DNA from: an uncultured Porphyromonadaceae bacterium
GTDB lineage: Bacteria; Bacteroidota; Bacteroidia; Bacteroidales; Muribaculaceae
Direction: 5' to 3'
Length of the DNA stretch: 11,824 bases
Assembly (NCBI GenBank): GCA_900555915.1
Contig: USNC01000022.1
Location: 1-11,824 of the forward strand
The position numbers were made by a program, and so were the translations under genes. How positions within the stretch are numbered: the first letter of the stretch is position 1; every line of letters begins with the position of its first letter. The notes beneath the pieces were generated by a model. The model did not search any database. It was not told where the DNA came from and saw only the letters and a list, made by a program, of their open reading frames with translations. Of this stretch, positions 1-5,409 are shown piece by piece.

Positions 1-293
1 GAAGCAGCCCGTGTTGCTATGACTCGTTACATCAAACGCGTGGTGGTAAAGTTTGGATCAAAATTTTCCCTGACAAACCAGTAACAGCTCAGCCAGCTGA
101 AACTCGAATGGGTAAAGGTAAAGGTAACCCCGAAGGTTTCGTGGCGCCCGTAACTCCGGGTCGCATCCTGATCGAGGTTGAAGGTGTTCCTTTCGATGTG
201 GCTAAGGAAGCTCTCCGTCTCGCCGCTCAGAAACTCCCCGTGACTACCAAGTTCGTAGTTCGCCGCGACTACGATCCTGCCCAGGCTCTCTGA
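1..293 (+). CDS. rplP: 50S ribosomal protein L16, 5'-truncated, with apparent frameshift
   Basis: L16 is a 50S protein that contacts 23S rRNA near the A-site tRNA and the peptidyl-transferase region. The gene enters from the left edge. Bases 1-39 read [13 protein letters not shown] in frame 1. From base 42 the reading moves to another frame and gives [14 protein letters not shown], then [19 protein letters not shown] and a C-terminus [10 protein letters not shown], with TGA at 291-293. Both parts are typical L16, and the family pattern is R-x-G-K/Q-x-W. The eight bases 40-47 (GTGGTGGT) should therefore be six, so two bases look inserted. Read without correction, frame 1 stops at TAA 82-84. 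About 45 N-terminal residues lie outside the window. Identity is certain from the motifs. The frameshift is more likely an assembly error near a contig end than a real mutation, because L16 is normally essential. Confidence 0.93.
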   Translation, partial: SSPCCYDSLHQTRGGKVWIKIFPDKPVTAQPAETRMGKGKGNPEGFVAPVTPGRILIEVEGVPFDVAKEALRLAAQKLPVTTKFVVRRDYDPAQAL

Positions 294-486
294 TAAAGCC
301 CGGAAAGGCGTCTGGAATATCAGGTTGTGCGGCGACGCCCGCCGTCGCCGCACAATCCCTTTTTCAGGAAAAGTAGCCGAATTTTTCATTTTTTTTCGCA
401 AGTAGGCAATATTTTTCCTTTCCCGACGTTAGTTATGGTTGGATACTGCATTCAAAGCATCCATAAAATAATCATTTATAACCCCT
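294..486 (+). other. 193-nt rplP-rpmC intergenic region
   Basis: No credible gene lies here; short open frames have no codon character or family match. After the hairpin at 323-357 the region becomes AT-rich. It contains two weak matches to the Bacteroidota -7 box TAnnTTTG: TATTTTTC at 410-417 and TATGGTTG at 434-441. Neither has a convincing -33 box. TTATGG (433-438) could pair with CCATAA (461-466). If the hairpin terminates transcription, a promoter for rpmC would be expected in 380-470, but I cannot name it with confidence. Spacing here is far longer than the few bases usual between rplP and rpmC. Confidence 0.4.
323..364 (+). terminator. GC-rich hairpin with short T tract between rplP and rpmC
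   Basis: TTGTGCGGCGACG (325-337) and CGTCGCCGCACAA (343-355) form a perfect 13-bp stem with a 5-nt loop. A G-U and a G-C pair extend it at the base (323-324 with 356-357). The sequence that follows is CCC and then five T (360-364), so the T tract is offset from the stem. This looks like a terminator or attenuator inside what is normally an uninterrupted r-protein operon. It could also be a dispersed palindromic repeat. No second copy was seen in this window. Confidence 0.6.
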
Positions 487-702
487 ATGAAAAAGGAAGA
501 AATCAAGGAATTAAGCATTCAGGAACTGAAGGCCCAGATCGAGGCCTCTGAGAAGGCTTATCGTGAATTGAAAGTAGCGCACGCGATCTCTCCCGTCGAC
601 AATCCCGCGAAGATCACTAAAGATCGTCGCGATATCGCTCGATTGAAGACAGTGTTGCGCCAGAAGGAACTCGCCGCAGTGGCAGAGACTTCTGCTAAGT
701 AA
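487..702 (+). CDS. rpmC: 50S ribosomal protein L29
   Basis: L29 (uL29) is a small helical-hairpin protein at the exit of the 50S peptide tunnel, where signal recognition particle and trigger factor dock next to L23. The 71-residue product starts MKKEEIKELSIQEL, the usual L29 opening. A charged second helix carries the signature region KDRRDIARLKTVLRQKEL at about residues 46-63. Length is normal for Bacteroidota, with a short Ala-rich tail. The ATG follows an AT-rich leader without a Shine-Dalgarno site. It is followed 30 nt later by rpsQ, as in nearly all bacteria. The odd point is the long gap upstream. Confidence 0.96.
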   Translation: MKKEEIKELSIQELKAQIEASEKAYRELKVAHAISPVDNPAKITKDRRDIARLKTVLRQKELAAVAETSAK

Positions 703-732
703 TAATCCCCATACCAACAACATCCAAAAACA

Positions 733-993
733 ATGGAAATCAAGAGAAATCTGAGAAAAGAAAGAATTGGGGTTGTTTCCAGCAACAAGTGCGACAAGAC
801 TATCACTGTCGAAATCAAGTGGAAGGAAAAGCACCCGATCTATGGTAAGTTTGTCAACAAGACAAAGAAATACCACGCTCACGACGAAAACAACGAATGC
901 TCTGTAGGTGATACCGTCCGCCTCATGGAGACTCGTCCTTTGAGCAAGACTAAGAGATGGAGACTTGTTGAAATTATCGAAAAAGTTAAGTAA
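733..993 (+). CDS. rpsQ: 30S ribosomal protein S17
   Basis: S17 (uS17) is a primary 16S rRNA-binding protein with an OB fold that helps assemble the 5' domain of the 30S subunit. The 86-residue product has the expected core: [18 protein letters not shown] at about residues 11-28, [20 protein letters not shown] in the middle, and the family signature [23 protein letters not shown] near residues 59-81. The leader before ATG 733 is A-rich (CATCCAAAAACA), which is typical of Bacteroidota starts. Its stop lies 2 nt before the rplN start, so the two genes are probably translated together. Confidence 0.97.
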   Translation: MEIKRNLRKERIGVVSSNKCDKTITVEIKWKEKHPIYGKFVNKTKKYHAHDENNECSVGDTVRLMETRPLSKTKRWRLVEIIEKVK

Positions 994-995
994 CT

Positions 996-1361
996 ATGAT
1001 ACAGACTGAATCACGCCTCACAGTAGCTGACAACAGCGGAGCGAAAGAAGCACTCTGCATCCATGTACTTGGTGGCACTGGCCGCCGCTACGCTTCGGTA
1101 GGCGACATCATCGTGGTGACCGTGAAGAGCACCATCCCCTCCTCTGACGTTAAGAAGGGCACAGTCTCCAAGGCTGTAGTTGTGAGAACTAAAAAGGAAA
1201 TCCGCAGAGCCGACGGAAGCTACATCCGTTTCGACGACAACGCCTGCGTCCTCCTCAATAATGCCGGCGAAATCCGTGGTACCCGTATCTTCGGCCCCGT
1301 AGCCCGCGAACTCCGCGCTACCAACATGAAGATCGTCTCACTCGCCCCCGAAGTACTTTAA
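996..1361 (+). CDS. rplN: 50S ribosomal protein L14
   Basis: L14 (uL14) sits on the 50S interface side, contacts 16S rRNA through an inter-subunit bridge, and is the docking site of the silencing factor RsfS. The product has 121 residues, the canonical length. It begins [27 protein letters not shown], which includes the L14 signature around residues 12-25. It continues with GDIIVVTVK and the conserved C-terminal [11 protein letters not shown]. It starts only 2 nt after the rpsQ stop, and rplX follows after 21 nt. No anomalies were seen. Confidence 0.98.
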   Translation: MIQTESRLTVADNSGAKEALCIHVLGGTGRRYASVGDIIVVTVKSTIPSSDVKKGTVSKAVVVRTKKEIRRADGSYIRFDDNACVLLNNAGEIRGTRIFGPVARELRATNMKIVSLAPEVL

Positions 1362-1382
1362 TAATTCTAACAGATTATAATC

Positions 1383-1703
1383 ATGTCAAAACTTCATATA
1401 AAGAAAGGTGACACTGTTTTTGTCAATGCCGGCGACGACAAGGGCAAGACAGGACGTGTGCTCGAGGTCCAGGTGAAGAAAAACCGCGCCATCGTAGAAG
1501 GCATCAACATTGTGTCGAAGAGCACAAAGCCCAGCGCTAAGCATCCTCAGGGCGGTATCGTCAAGATGGAGGCTCCAATTCATGTGTCGAATCTTAATCT
1601 CGTCGACCCCAAGAGTGGCAAGCCCACACGCGTGGCCCACAAGAGAGATGAGAACGGCAAGTTAGTTCGTATTTCCAAAAAATCAGGAGAGGAGATTAAG
1701 TGA
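1383..1703 (+). CDS. rplX: 50S ribosomal protein L24
   Basis: L24 (uL24) is an early assembly initiator protein of the 50S subunit that binds 23S domain I and lies beside the tunnel exit. The 106-residue product has the KOW motif at about residues 4-37 ([23 protein letters not shown]). The family sequence [19 protein letters not shown] follows at about 53-71, then [15 protein letters not shown] near the C-terminus. The stop TGA (1701-1703) overlaps the rplE ATG (1703-1705) by one base. The arrangement TGATG implies translational coupling. Confidence 0.97.
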   Translation: MSKLHIKKGDTVFVNAGDDKGKTGRVLEVQVKKNRAIVEGINIVSKSTKPSAKHPQGGIVKMEAPIHVSNLNLVDPKSGKPTRVAHKRDENGKLVRISKKSGEEIK

Positions 1704-2254
1704 TGAGTGCAACTACATTAGCTAAGGAGTATAAAGAGAGAATCGCTCCCGAACTCACAAAGGAGTTCAATTACACCACACCTATGCAGGTGCCCCGTCT
1801 TGAGAAGATCGTCATCAACCAGGGTCTTGGCGCTGCTACACAGGACAAGAAACTGATAGAGACAGCTATCAACGAAATCACTGCTATCACAGGCCAGAAG
1901 GCTGTCCCCACCCTCTCGCGTAAAGATATCTCTAACTTCAAACTGCGTAAGAAAATGCCCATCGGCGTGATGGTCACTCTCCGCAGAGAGAAAATGTATG
2001 AGTTCCTTGAAAGACTGATCCGCGTCGCTCTCCCCCGTATCCGCGACTTCAAGGGTATCAACTCAAAGCTCGACGGCCGCGGCAACTACACCCTCGGCAT
2101 CACCGAGCAGATCATTTTCCCCGAGATCAATATCGACAATGTCCCCAAACTTCAGGGTATGAACATCACTTTCGTCACTTCAGCCAACACTGACGCCGAA
2201 GGTTTCGCCCTCCTCAAGAAGTTCGGACTCCCTTTCAAAACCGATAACAAATAA
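1703..2254 (+). CDS. rplE: 50S ribosomal protein L5
   Basis: L5 (uL5) binds 5S rRNA with L18 and contacts the P-site tRNA in the central protuberance. With ATG 1703 the product has 183 residues. Recognised blocks are [49 protein letters not shown], the [13 protein letters not shown] motif, and [16 protein letters not shown]. An in-frame GTG directly before the ATG (1700) could add one residue. I prefer the ATG because it gives [10 protein letters not shown] and the coupled TGATG junction with rplX. A GGAG-type purine run lies about 10 nt upstream, inside the rplX end. Confidence 0.97.
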   Translation: MSATTLAKEYKERIAPELTKEFNYTTPMQVPRLEKIVINQGLGAATQDKKLIETAINEITAITGQKAVPTLSRKDISNFKLRKKMPIGVMVTLRREKMYEFLERLIRVALPRIRDFKGINSKLDGRGNYTLGITEQIIFPEINIDNVPKLQGMNITFVTSANTDAEGFALLKKFGLPFKTDNK

Positions 2255-2259
2255 GAGAT

Positions 2260-2562
2260 ATGGCAAAGGAATCAATGAAGGCGCGCGAAGTGAAGCGTGC
2301 GAAGATGGTTGCCAAATACGCTGAGAAAAAGGCTGCCCTCAAGAAAGCCGCTCTCGCCGACGCCGATGGCAATATCGACTACGAGGCTCTTACCAAACTC
2401 CAGAAACTCCCCAAGAACGCTTCCCGCGTGCGTCTGCACAACCGCTGCATGATGACCGGACGTCCCAAGGGCTACATCCGTCAGTTCGGTATCTCCCGTA
2501 TCCAGTTCCGCGAAATGGCTTCCGCAGGTCTCATCCCCGGCGTGAAGAAAGCAAGCTGGTAA
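2260..2562 (+). CDS. rpsN: 30S ribosomal protein S14, long zinc-free form
   Basis: S14 (uS14) binds the 3' major domain of 16S rRNA in the 30S head. The product has 100 residues, about the size of the long E. coli-type protein and unlike the roughly 61-residue zinc-binding type. The conserved C-terminal block [28 protein letters not shown] covers about residues 60-87 and ends [11 protein letters not shown]. Only one cysteine is present, so the CxxC...CxxC zinc ribbon is absent. It starts 5 nt after rplE. It is the last gene of this transcription unit, because a terminator and a new promoter follow before rpsH. Confidence 0.97.
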   Translation: MAKESMKAREVKRAKMVAKYAEKKAALKKAALADADGNIDYEALTKLQKLPKNASRVRLHNRCMMTGRPKGYIRQFGISRIQFREMASAGLIPGVKKASW

Positions 2563-2599
2563 ATTTATATCTACTGAGATAAATTTGCATCCAGGCATA

Positions 2600-2637
2600 G
2601 GAGCGATCCCGTATAAGGGTTCGCTCCTTCTTTTTTA
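2600..2637 (+). terminator. Rho-independent terminator after rpsN
   Basis: GGAGCGA (2600-2606) pairs with TCGCTCC (2621-2627). Inside, CCC (2608-2610) pairs with GGG (2617-2619) across a T-T mismatch, with a 6-nt loop. A T-rich run (2628-2637) follows directly. A second, AT-rich hairpin, AAATTTA (2561-2567) with TAAATTT (2580-2586), sits right behind the rpsN stop. This divides the usual spc operon into two transcription units at rpsN/rpsH. Confidence 0.85.
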
Positions 2638-2699
2638 TTATGTTTGCCGTTTTTCTGAAATCCTACTCCGGAAGATGAATGTTGCAGAGTTTGTCTTTA

Positions 2700-2733
2700 G
2701 TTAAACTATGTTAAAAGTGTTAAACGGGTAAAC
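2700..2733 (+). repeat. Helically phased GTTAAA direct repeats upstream of the rpsH promoter
   Basis: GTTAAAC, GTTAAAA, GTTAAAC and a shortened GTAAAC begin at 2700, 2710, 2719 and 2728, giving spacings of 10, 9 and 9 nt. They lie roughly 65-100 nt upstream of the predicted start of transcription. The near-helical spacing would put all copies on one face of the DNA. They could be an operator for an activator or an AT-rich UP-like element. No known factor is assigned. Confidence 0.5.
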
Positions 2734-2760
2734 AATCCACGCTGTTTCAATCTTCTATGA

Positions 2761-2792
2761 CTTGCGTATCTCGTGAAAAAGTAGTAATTTTG
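2761..2792 (+). promoter_or_regulatory. Bacteroidota-type sigma-ABfr promoter for rpsH operon
   Basis: TAATTTTG at 2785-2792 matches the Bacteroidota -7 consensus TAnnTTTG at every defined base. CTTG at 2761-2764 supplies the TTG of the -33 box, with 20 nt between them, within the usual range. Transcription should start near 2798-2800. The promoter lies between the rpsN terminator and rpsH, exactly where a restart is needed. Confidence 0.8.
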
Positions 2793-2799
2793 CAGAGTT

Positions 2800-2835
2800 A
2801 ATGCGCAGATTGTGCTCCGGCATGACCTGTGCATT
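2800..2835 (+). promoter_or_regulatory. 5'-terminal leader hairpin of the rpsH mRNA
   Basis: AATGCGCAG (2800-2808) pairs with CTGTGCATT (2827-2835) over 9 bp with one G-U. After a single A/C mismatch the helix continues for about six more pairs (two of them G-U) to a UCCG tetraloop at 2816-2819. There is no T tract after it, so it is not a terminator. It begins at the predicted transcription start and leaves about 60 nt of unstructured, A-rich leader before the rpsH ATG. Possible roles are mRNA 5'-end protection or binding of a ribosomal protein such as S8. The role is inferred. Confidence 0.6.
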
Positions 2836-2894
2836 GCTTTGAGAGTATTAAATATTGTTCGGTACATCTGAATCAATTTAAAACAAAAAAACAA

Positions 2895-3293
2895 ATGACT
2901 GATCCAATCGCAGATTATTTGACAAGACTTCGCAACGCCATCCATGCGGGTCACCGTGTGGTGGAAGTTCCGTCTTCGAAAATGAAGAAAGAGATCACAA
3001 AGATCCTTTTCGAACAGGGCTACATCCTGAACTACAAGTTCGTGGAAGGTCCTACTCCCTCGGGCACTATCAAGATCGCCCTCAAGTATGATCCGGTCGA
3101 CAAAGTGAACGCTATCAAGGCTCTCCGCCGCGTTTCCCGTCCCGGTCTCCGTCAGTACACAGGCTATAAGGACATGCCCCGCGTGCTCAACGGTCTCGGT
3201 ATCGCAATCATCTCCACTTCCAAAGGTGTGATGACCAACAAGCAGGCTGCTGAAGAGAAAATCGGCGGCGAAGTTTTATGCTACGTTTATTAA
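2895..3293 (+). CDS. rpsH: 30S ribosomal protein S8
   Basis: S8 (uS8) binds helix 21 of 16S rRNA and organises the central domain. In E. coli it is also the translational repressor of the spc operon. The product from ATG 2895 has 132 residues, MTDPIADYLTRLRNA at the start and the family signature GLGIAIISTSKGVMTNKQA at about residues 100-118. An in-frame GTG at 2829 would add 22 residues. It is rejected because the alternative start falls inside the leader hairpin and the added residues are not S8-like. The ATG is preceded by an A-rich leader (AAAACAAAAAAACAA), the standard Bacteroidota start context. First gene of a new transcription unit. Confidence 0.97.
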   Translation: MTDPIADYLTRLRNAIHAGHRVVEVPSSKMKKEITKILFEQGYILNYKFVEGPTPSGTIKIALKYDPVDKVNAIKALRRVSRPGLRQYTGYKDMPRVLNGLGIAIISTSKGVMTNKQAAEEKIGGEVLCYVY

Positions 3294-3295
3294 TG

Positions 3296-3303
3296 AAAGG
3301 AGG
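3296..3303 (+). promoter_or_regulatory. Perfect Shine-Dalgarno site before rplF
   Basis: AAAGGAGG ends 8 nt before the rplF ATG (3312) and is complementary to the 3' end of 16S rRNA. Other starts in the window have A-rich leaders or at best weak AGGA matches. This is unusual for Bacteroidota, where Shine-Dalgarno sites are largely depleted. Confidence 0.8.
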
Positions 3304-3311
3304 ATTCAATT

Positions 3312-3866
3312 ATGTCAAGAATAGGTAAAGCTCCAATCGAACTCCCCGCTAAGGTGGAAGTGTCTGTTAAAGACAACGTAGTGACTGTGAAAGGCCCCAA
3401 GGGCACTCTCACTCAGGAAATCAACCCCGACATCAAGGTGGAAGTCGCTGACGGACACGTTCACGTGACTCGCCCCGACGACGAACGCGAACACCGCGCG
3501 ATGCACGGTCTCTACCGCGCTCTTATCCACAACATGGTCGTAGGCGTCTCTGAAGGCTACAAGAAGGAAATGGAACTCGTAGGCGTAGGCTACCGTGCCG
3601 CTGCCACAGGCCAGGTTCTCGAACTCTCGCTCGGCTACTCACATGCCATCTATATCAAACTTCCCCAGGAAATAAAGGTTGAGGCTAAGTCAGAGCGTAA
3701 CAAGAACCCCCTTATCATCCTCGAATCAAGCGACAAGCAGCTCCTCGGCCAGGTATGCGCCAAGATCCGCTCGCTCCGCAAGCCTGAACCTTACAAGGGC
3801 AAGGGTATCAAGTTCGTAGGTGAAATCATCCGCCGCAAGTCCGGCAAGTCTGCCAACGCTAAATAA
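3312..3866 (+). CDS. rplF: 50S ribosomal protein L6
   Basis: L6 (uL6) binds 23S rRNA close to the sarcin-ricin loop and the factor-binding site. The product has 184 residues arranged as two repeated alpha/beta domains: roughly residues 1-80 (MSRIGKAPIELPAKVEV, VTVKGPKGTLTQEI) and 82-165. The C-terminal signature KPEPYKGKGIKF is at 157-168, and a basic tail RRKSGKSANAK follows. The gene starts 18 nt after the rpsH stop. It has the only strong Shine-Dalgarno sequence in the window, so its initiation may be controlled differently from its neighbours. Codon use is strongly C-ending (CTC, ATC, CGC), as in the other ribosomal genes here. Confidence 0.98.
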   Translation: MSRIGKAPIELPAKVEVSVKDNVVTVKGPKGTLTQEINPDIKVEVADGHVHVTRPDDEREHRAMHGLYRALIHNMVVGVSEGYKKEMELVGVGYRAAATGQVLELSLGYSHAIYIKLPQEIKVEAKSERNKNPLIILESSDKQLLGQVCAKIRSLRKPEPYKGKGIKFVGEIIRRKSGKSANAK

Positions 3867-3879
3867 TCCTTAGGAAGTT

Positions 3880-4221
3880 ATGGTATCCAAAATAGATAGA
3901 AGAAATAAAATCAAAGCCCGCATCCGTGGCAAAATCTCCGGAACCGCACAGCGTCCCCGCATGAGCGTTTTCCGTAGCAACAAGGCTATTTATGTTCAGG
4001 TGATCGACGACCTCGCCGGCGCTACTCTCGTGGCTGCTTCCTCAAAAGGCATCACTGAAGGCACTAAGACTGAGATCGCTGCCAAGGTGGGTGAGGAAAT
4101 CGCAAAGAAAGCCCAGGAAAAGGGTATCACTGAAGTTGTTTTCGACCGTAACGGCTATCTCTTCCACGGTCGCGTTAAATCTTTGGCCGACGCAGCTCGC
4201 CAGGCCGGTCTTAAATTCTAA
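3880..4221 (+). CDS. rplR: 50S ribosomal protein L18
   Basis: L18 (uL18) binds 5S rRNA and, with L5, brings it into the central protuberance. The product has 113 residues. It has a basic N-terminal tail ([16 protein letters not shown]) followed by [20 protein letters not shown]. The C-terminal signature [27 protein letters not shown] covers about residues 87-113. It starts 13 nt after rplF with a weak AGGA about 6 nt before the ATG. Length and motifs are normal. Confidence 0.97.
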   Translation: MVSKIDRRNKIKARIRGKISGTAQRPRMSVFRSNKAIYVQVIDDLAGATLVAASSKGITEGTKTEIAAKVGEEIAKKAQEKGITEVVFDRNGYLFHGRVKSLADAARQAGLKF

Positions 4222-4230
4222 TCGTAAGTC

Positions 4231-4749
4231 ATGGCAAAAAATAATAGAGTTAAATCTACCAATGATCTCGACCTCAAAGACCGCCTGGTTGCAATCAACC
4301 GCGTCACTAAGGTCACTAAGGGTGGTCGTGCGTTCAGCTTCGCAGCTATCGTCGTTGTCGGCAACGAGAACGGTGTGATCGGCTGGGGCCTCGGCAAAGC
4401 CAACGAAGTTCAGGCTGCCATCGCCAAAGGCGTGGAGACAGCAAAGAAGAATCTTATCCGTGTCCCTGTCCACAAAGGCACTATCCCCCACGAGCAGGAA
4501 GCCAAATTCGGCGGCAGCCGCATCTTCCTCCGTCCCGCTTCTGAAGGTACCGGTGTGAAGGCCGGAGGCGCTATGCGTGCCGTTCTCGAGTCCGTAGGTA
4601 TCACCGACGTCCTCGCTAAGTCGAAGGGCTCTTCCAACCCCCACAACCTCGTGAAGGCTACTATCGCGGCTCTCGCAGAGCTCCGCAGCCCCGCGCAGGT
4701 GGCTCAGAACCGCAGCGTCTCTGTAGAAAAAGTGTTTAACGGTAAATAA
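4231..4749 (+). CDS. rpsE: 30S ribosomal protein S5
   Basis: S5 (uS5) lies at the mRNA entry side of the 30S subunit. It contributes to decoding accuracy and to the helicase activity of the ribosome. The 172-residue product has the dsRNA-binding-like N-terminal domain with [22 protein letters not shown] and [20 protein letters not shown] at about residues 24-65. The C-terminal domain contains [39 protein letters not shown] at about 107-145. The loop near residue 27, where spectinomycin-resistance changes occur in E. coli, looks wild type. It starts 9 nt after rplR. Confidence 0.98.
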   Translation: MAKNNRVKSTNDLDLKDRLVAINRVTKVTKGGRAFSFAAIVVVGNENGVIGWGLGKANEVQAAIAKGVETAKKNLIRVPVHKGTIPHEQEAKFGGSRIFLRPASEGTGVKAGGAMRAVLESVGITDVLAKSKGSSNPHNLVKATIAALAELRSPAQVAQNRSVSVEKVFNGK

Positions 4750-4757
4750 TATCTGAA

Positions 4758-4937
4758 ATGGCACAAATAGCTATCAAGCAAATCAAAAGCCGCATCAACT
4801 GCCCCGCTGTCCAGAAGCGCACTCTTGATGCCCTCGGCCTCAGAAAGATGAACCACACAGTGGTAAAAGAGGAGAATCCCGCTATCCTCGGTATGGTCAA
4901 GACCGTTCATCACCTTGTAGAAGTAACAAAACTTTAA
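4758..4937 (+). CDS. rpmD: 50S ribosomal protein L30
   Basis: L30 (uL30) is a small 50S protein bound to 23S domain II. The open frame encodes 59 residues, starting MAQIAIKQIKSRINC, with the core QKRTLDALGLRKMNHTVVKEENPAILGMVKTVHHLVEV. This is the classic L30 pattern: a basic beta strand, then the LGLRKxxxxV motif, then GMVxxVxHLVxV. It lies 8 nt after rpsE and 14 nt before rplO, its standard place. The start is the only ATG that gives the full family N-terminus. Confidence 0.96.
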   Translation: MAQIAIKQIKSRINCPAVQKRTLDALGLRKMNHTVVKEENPAILGMVKTVHHLVEVTKL

Positions 4938-4951
4938 ATAAGAATTTTCCA

Positions 4952-5398
4952 ATGGAACTTCATAATCTTCAACCGGCACCCGGCAGCAACAAGGGTGTCA
5001 AGAGAATAGGTCGCGGTCCCGGCTCCGGCTTCGGTGGCACTTCCACACGCGGCCACAAGGGCGCTAAGTCCCGCTCTGGCTACAAACGTAAAATCGGCTT
5101 CGAAGGTGGTCAGATGCCCCTTCAGCGTCGTGTGCCCAAATTCGGCTTCAACAATATCAACAGAGTCGAATACAAGGCCCTCAATATCGATGCCCTCGAG
5201 GCTCTGGCTGCTGCCAGAAACCTCGAGAAGATTACAGTGGCTGACCTCCGCAACGCGGGTCTCGTTCCCAAGAATGTTCTCGTCAAGATCCTTGGCAACG
5301 GAGCTATCACCCGCAAGATTGAGGTTGAGGCTAACGCCTTCTCAAAATCTGCTGAGGCCGCTATCACCGCCGCCGGTGGTTCTGTAATCAAATTATAA
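4952..5398 (+). CDS. rplO: 50S ribosomal protein L15
   Basis: L15 (uL15) is a late-assembly 50S protein whose extended Gly/Arg-rich N-terminus threads through 23S rRNA. The 148-residue product shows this N-terminus at about residues 17-43 (KRIGRGPGSGFGGTSTRGHKGAKSRSG). GFEGGQMPLQRRVPKFGF follows at about 49-66. The globular C-terminal domain carries VLVKILGNGAITRKIEVEANAFSKSA, and the protein ends in GGSVIKL. The gene sits between rpmD and secY, with 11 nt to secY. Confidence 0.97.
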   Translation: MELHNLQPAPGSNKGVKRIGRGPGSGFGGTSTRGHKGAKSRSGYKRKIGFEGGQMPLQRRVPKFGFNNINRVEYKALNIDALEALAAARNLEKITVADLRNAGLVPKNVLVKILGNGAITRKIEVEANAFSKSAEAAITAAGGSVIKL

Positions 5399-5409
5399 CT
5401 TTCTGTAAA

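Noticed and set aside
40..84. Programmed ribosomal frameshift in rplP
   Set aside because: There is no slippery heptamer, stimulatory structure or family precedent. A 2-nt insertion at a contig edge is simpler.
380..441. Promoters at TATTTTTC (410-417) or TATGGTTG (434-441) upstream of rpmC
   Set aside because: Each differs from TAnnTTTG at one base and neither has a convincing -33 TTTG at the right distance. They are noted only as possibilities.
327..551. Small + strand open frame across the rplP-rpmC gap
   Set aside because: It runs through the GC-rich hairpin and into rpmC in another frame, with no codon preference like its neighbours.
2829..2894. Upstream GTG extension of rpsH by 22 residues
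   Set aside because: The GTG lies inside the leader hairpin, the extra residues are not found in S8 proteins, and ATG 2895 gives the canonical N-terminus MTDPIADYLTR after an A-rich leader.
4042..4764. Minus-strand open frame of 240 codons across rplR and rpsE
   Set aside because: It overlaps two certain ribosomal genes on the + strand and is explained by their codon bias.
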